From: Arthrobacter sp. DNA4
GTDB lineage: Bacteria; Actinomycetota; Actinomycetes; Actinomycetales; Micrococcaceae
NCBI RefSeq assembly: GCF_024362385.1
Contig: NZ_CP101466.1
Coordinates: 1-64,000, forward strand
Direction of reading: 5' to 3'
Length of the DNA: 64,000 nucleotides
The translations under genes were made by a program, and so were the position numbers. A model generated the notes under the pieces. It ran no database searches, was not told the origin of the DNA, and saw only the letters and a list, made by a program, of their open reading frames with translations. Positions 63,250 through 64,000 of this stretch are shown one piece after another. Each line of letters opens with the position of its first letter. The first letter of the stretch is position 1.

Positions 63250-64000
63250 TCAGGCGGGCTTTCCCGCCAGCTGTTCGCGGCCAGGCTTCCCGGTAGTGGC
63301 CGGGCACGGCCCCACTGACCCACGCCGCACCAGGGTCGCCGTGAACTGTGCGGGAGCGGCAGGCGGGAGCCCCTCCATTTGCCGGATCAGCGCCTTCGCT
63401 GCCGCCACTCCCATGTTGTAGACGGGCTGGGCGATGACTGTGAGGGGCGGGGTTGTAAGCCTGGTCCACGCAAAGTCGTCGTACATCAGGAATGAAACAT
63501 CCGCTGGAATGGACAGGCCCAGTTCCTGGACCGCTTCCACAACGCTGAGGGCGATGAGGCCGTCGGACGCCACCACGGCCGTGGCCCGGTCCGACCCCCT
63601 GAGCACTTCCCGGGTAGTGCTGCGGATGGAGTCTTCATCGCCCGCGTTCAACCGGACCAGGTCCTCCGGAAAAGCCAGCCCGGATTCCAGGAAGGCCTCC
63701 CGCATGCCTTCGATACGGTCGGCGATCTGGGAGGACTCCAGCGTCATTCCGGGGGTGTACGGGGCATCGGTCCTCAATGTGGAAATGAAGGCGATACGGC
63801 GGTGCCCCGCATCCAGCAGGTAGCGCGTAGCCTCGCGCGAAATCCGCGCCATGTCCACGGCCATGGTCTCAACCGGCATGTCCCCGGCAGTGCGGTCGAT
63901 GAAGACCATGGGCCGGCCGGACCGGTGCACTTCCTGGAGATGTCCGGTGTCCACCGATGACGCAGGAGCGACGATCAGCCCGTCCACGCGCTTGTCCAGC
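63250..64000 (-). CDS. LacI family transcriptional regulator (partial, truncated by window edge)
   Basis: This has the C-terminal 250 residues of a LacI-type regulator: GLIVAPASSV, GHRRIAFISTL, AVVASDGLIALSVVEAVQELG and SFLMYDDFAWTRL are typical of the effector domain. The DNA-binding N-terminus lies beyond the right edge; the frame is open to the end of the window. It is convergent with the previous lacI. Confidence 0.9.
   Translation of the reverse strand, partial: LDKRVDGLIVAPASSVDTGHLQEVHRSGRPMVFIDRTAGDMPVETMAVDMARISREATRYLLDAGHRRIAFISTLRTDAPYTPGMTLESSQIADRIEGMREAFLESGLAFPEDLVRLNAGDEDSIRSTTREVLRGSDRATAVVASDGLIALSVVEAVQELGLSIPADVSFLMYDDFAWTRLTTPPLTVIAQPVYNMGVAAAKALIRQMEGLPPAAPAQFTATLVRRGSVGPCPATTGKPGREQLAGKPA

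Overview
This 64 kb window is the replication-origin region of a high-GC actinobacterium of the Arthrobacter/Pseudarthrobacter type (Micrococcaceae). The evidence is the gene order dnaA-oriC-dnaN-gnd-recF-dciA-gyrB-gyrA, actinobacterial families (CrgA, DUF3566, class E sortase, FhaA/FhaB, PASTA kinases), frequent GTG/TTG starts and 4-nt gene overlaps. No transposase, integrase, CRISPR array or prophage was seen. It reads as ordinary chromosome.

Layout. 1-11661: initiation and topology core, with oriC at 1423-1960 and an apparent frameshift in the DUF3566 gene after gyrA. 11703-12165: tRNA-Ile(GAT), a 38-aa protein and tRNA-Ala(TGC). 12252-20691: EamA transporter, glycosyltransferase, a protein with tandem 11-residue repeats, cyclophilin, rhomboid protease, an AhpD-like gene flanked by DnaA-box clusters, tag, crgA, class E sortase and pabA/trpG. 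20719-30253 (minus): growth and division signalling operon fhaA-fhaB-pstP-rodA-pbpA-pknA-pknB. 30648-30730: tRNA-Leu(CAG).

30903-64000 is metabolic and regulatory: a talarate/galactarate dehydratase with its GntR regulator; a TetR regulator divergent from a putrescine-oxidase-like flavin amine oxidase; envelope/stress-type genes around a MarR regulator; a Vms1-type protein; alditol oxidase, amidase and agmatine deiminase; RsgA; a CGNR regulator divergent from an MFS pump; a diguanylate cyclase; and a LacI-controlled sugar ABC importer with oxidoreductase, isomerase and ThuA genes. A second lacI gene runs off the right edge.

Main signals beyond routine annotation. (1) Two intergenic clusters at 16.85-18.0 kb hold four perfect DnaA boxes plus near matches, and share the 9-mer TTATTAACA with oriC, so they look like a DnaA-titration or reactivation locus. 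(2) A 10-3-10 palindrome lies both between tetR and the amine oxidase gene and across the start of the agmatine deiminase gene 14 kb away, predicting one polyamine regulon. (3) A family of sites resembling TTAGTAAGCATGCTTACTAA lies around the marR gene and before a distant stress-protein gene, predicting a MarR regulon. Functions are assigned from sequence motifs by eye; no database search was run.
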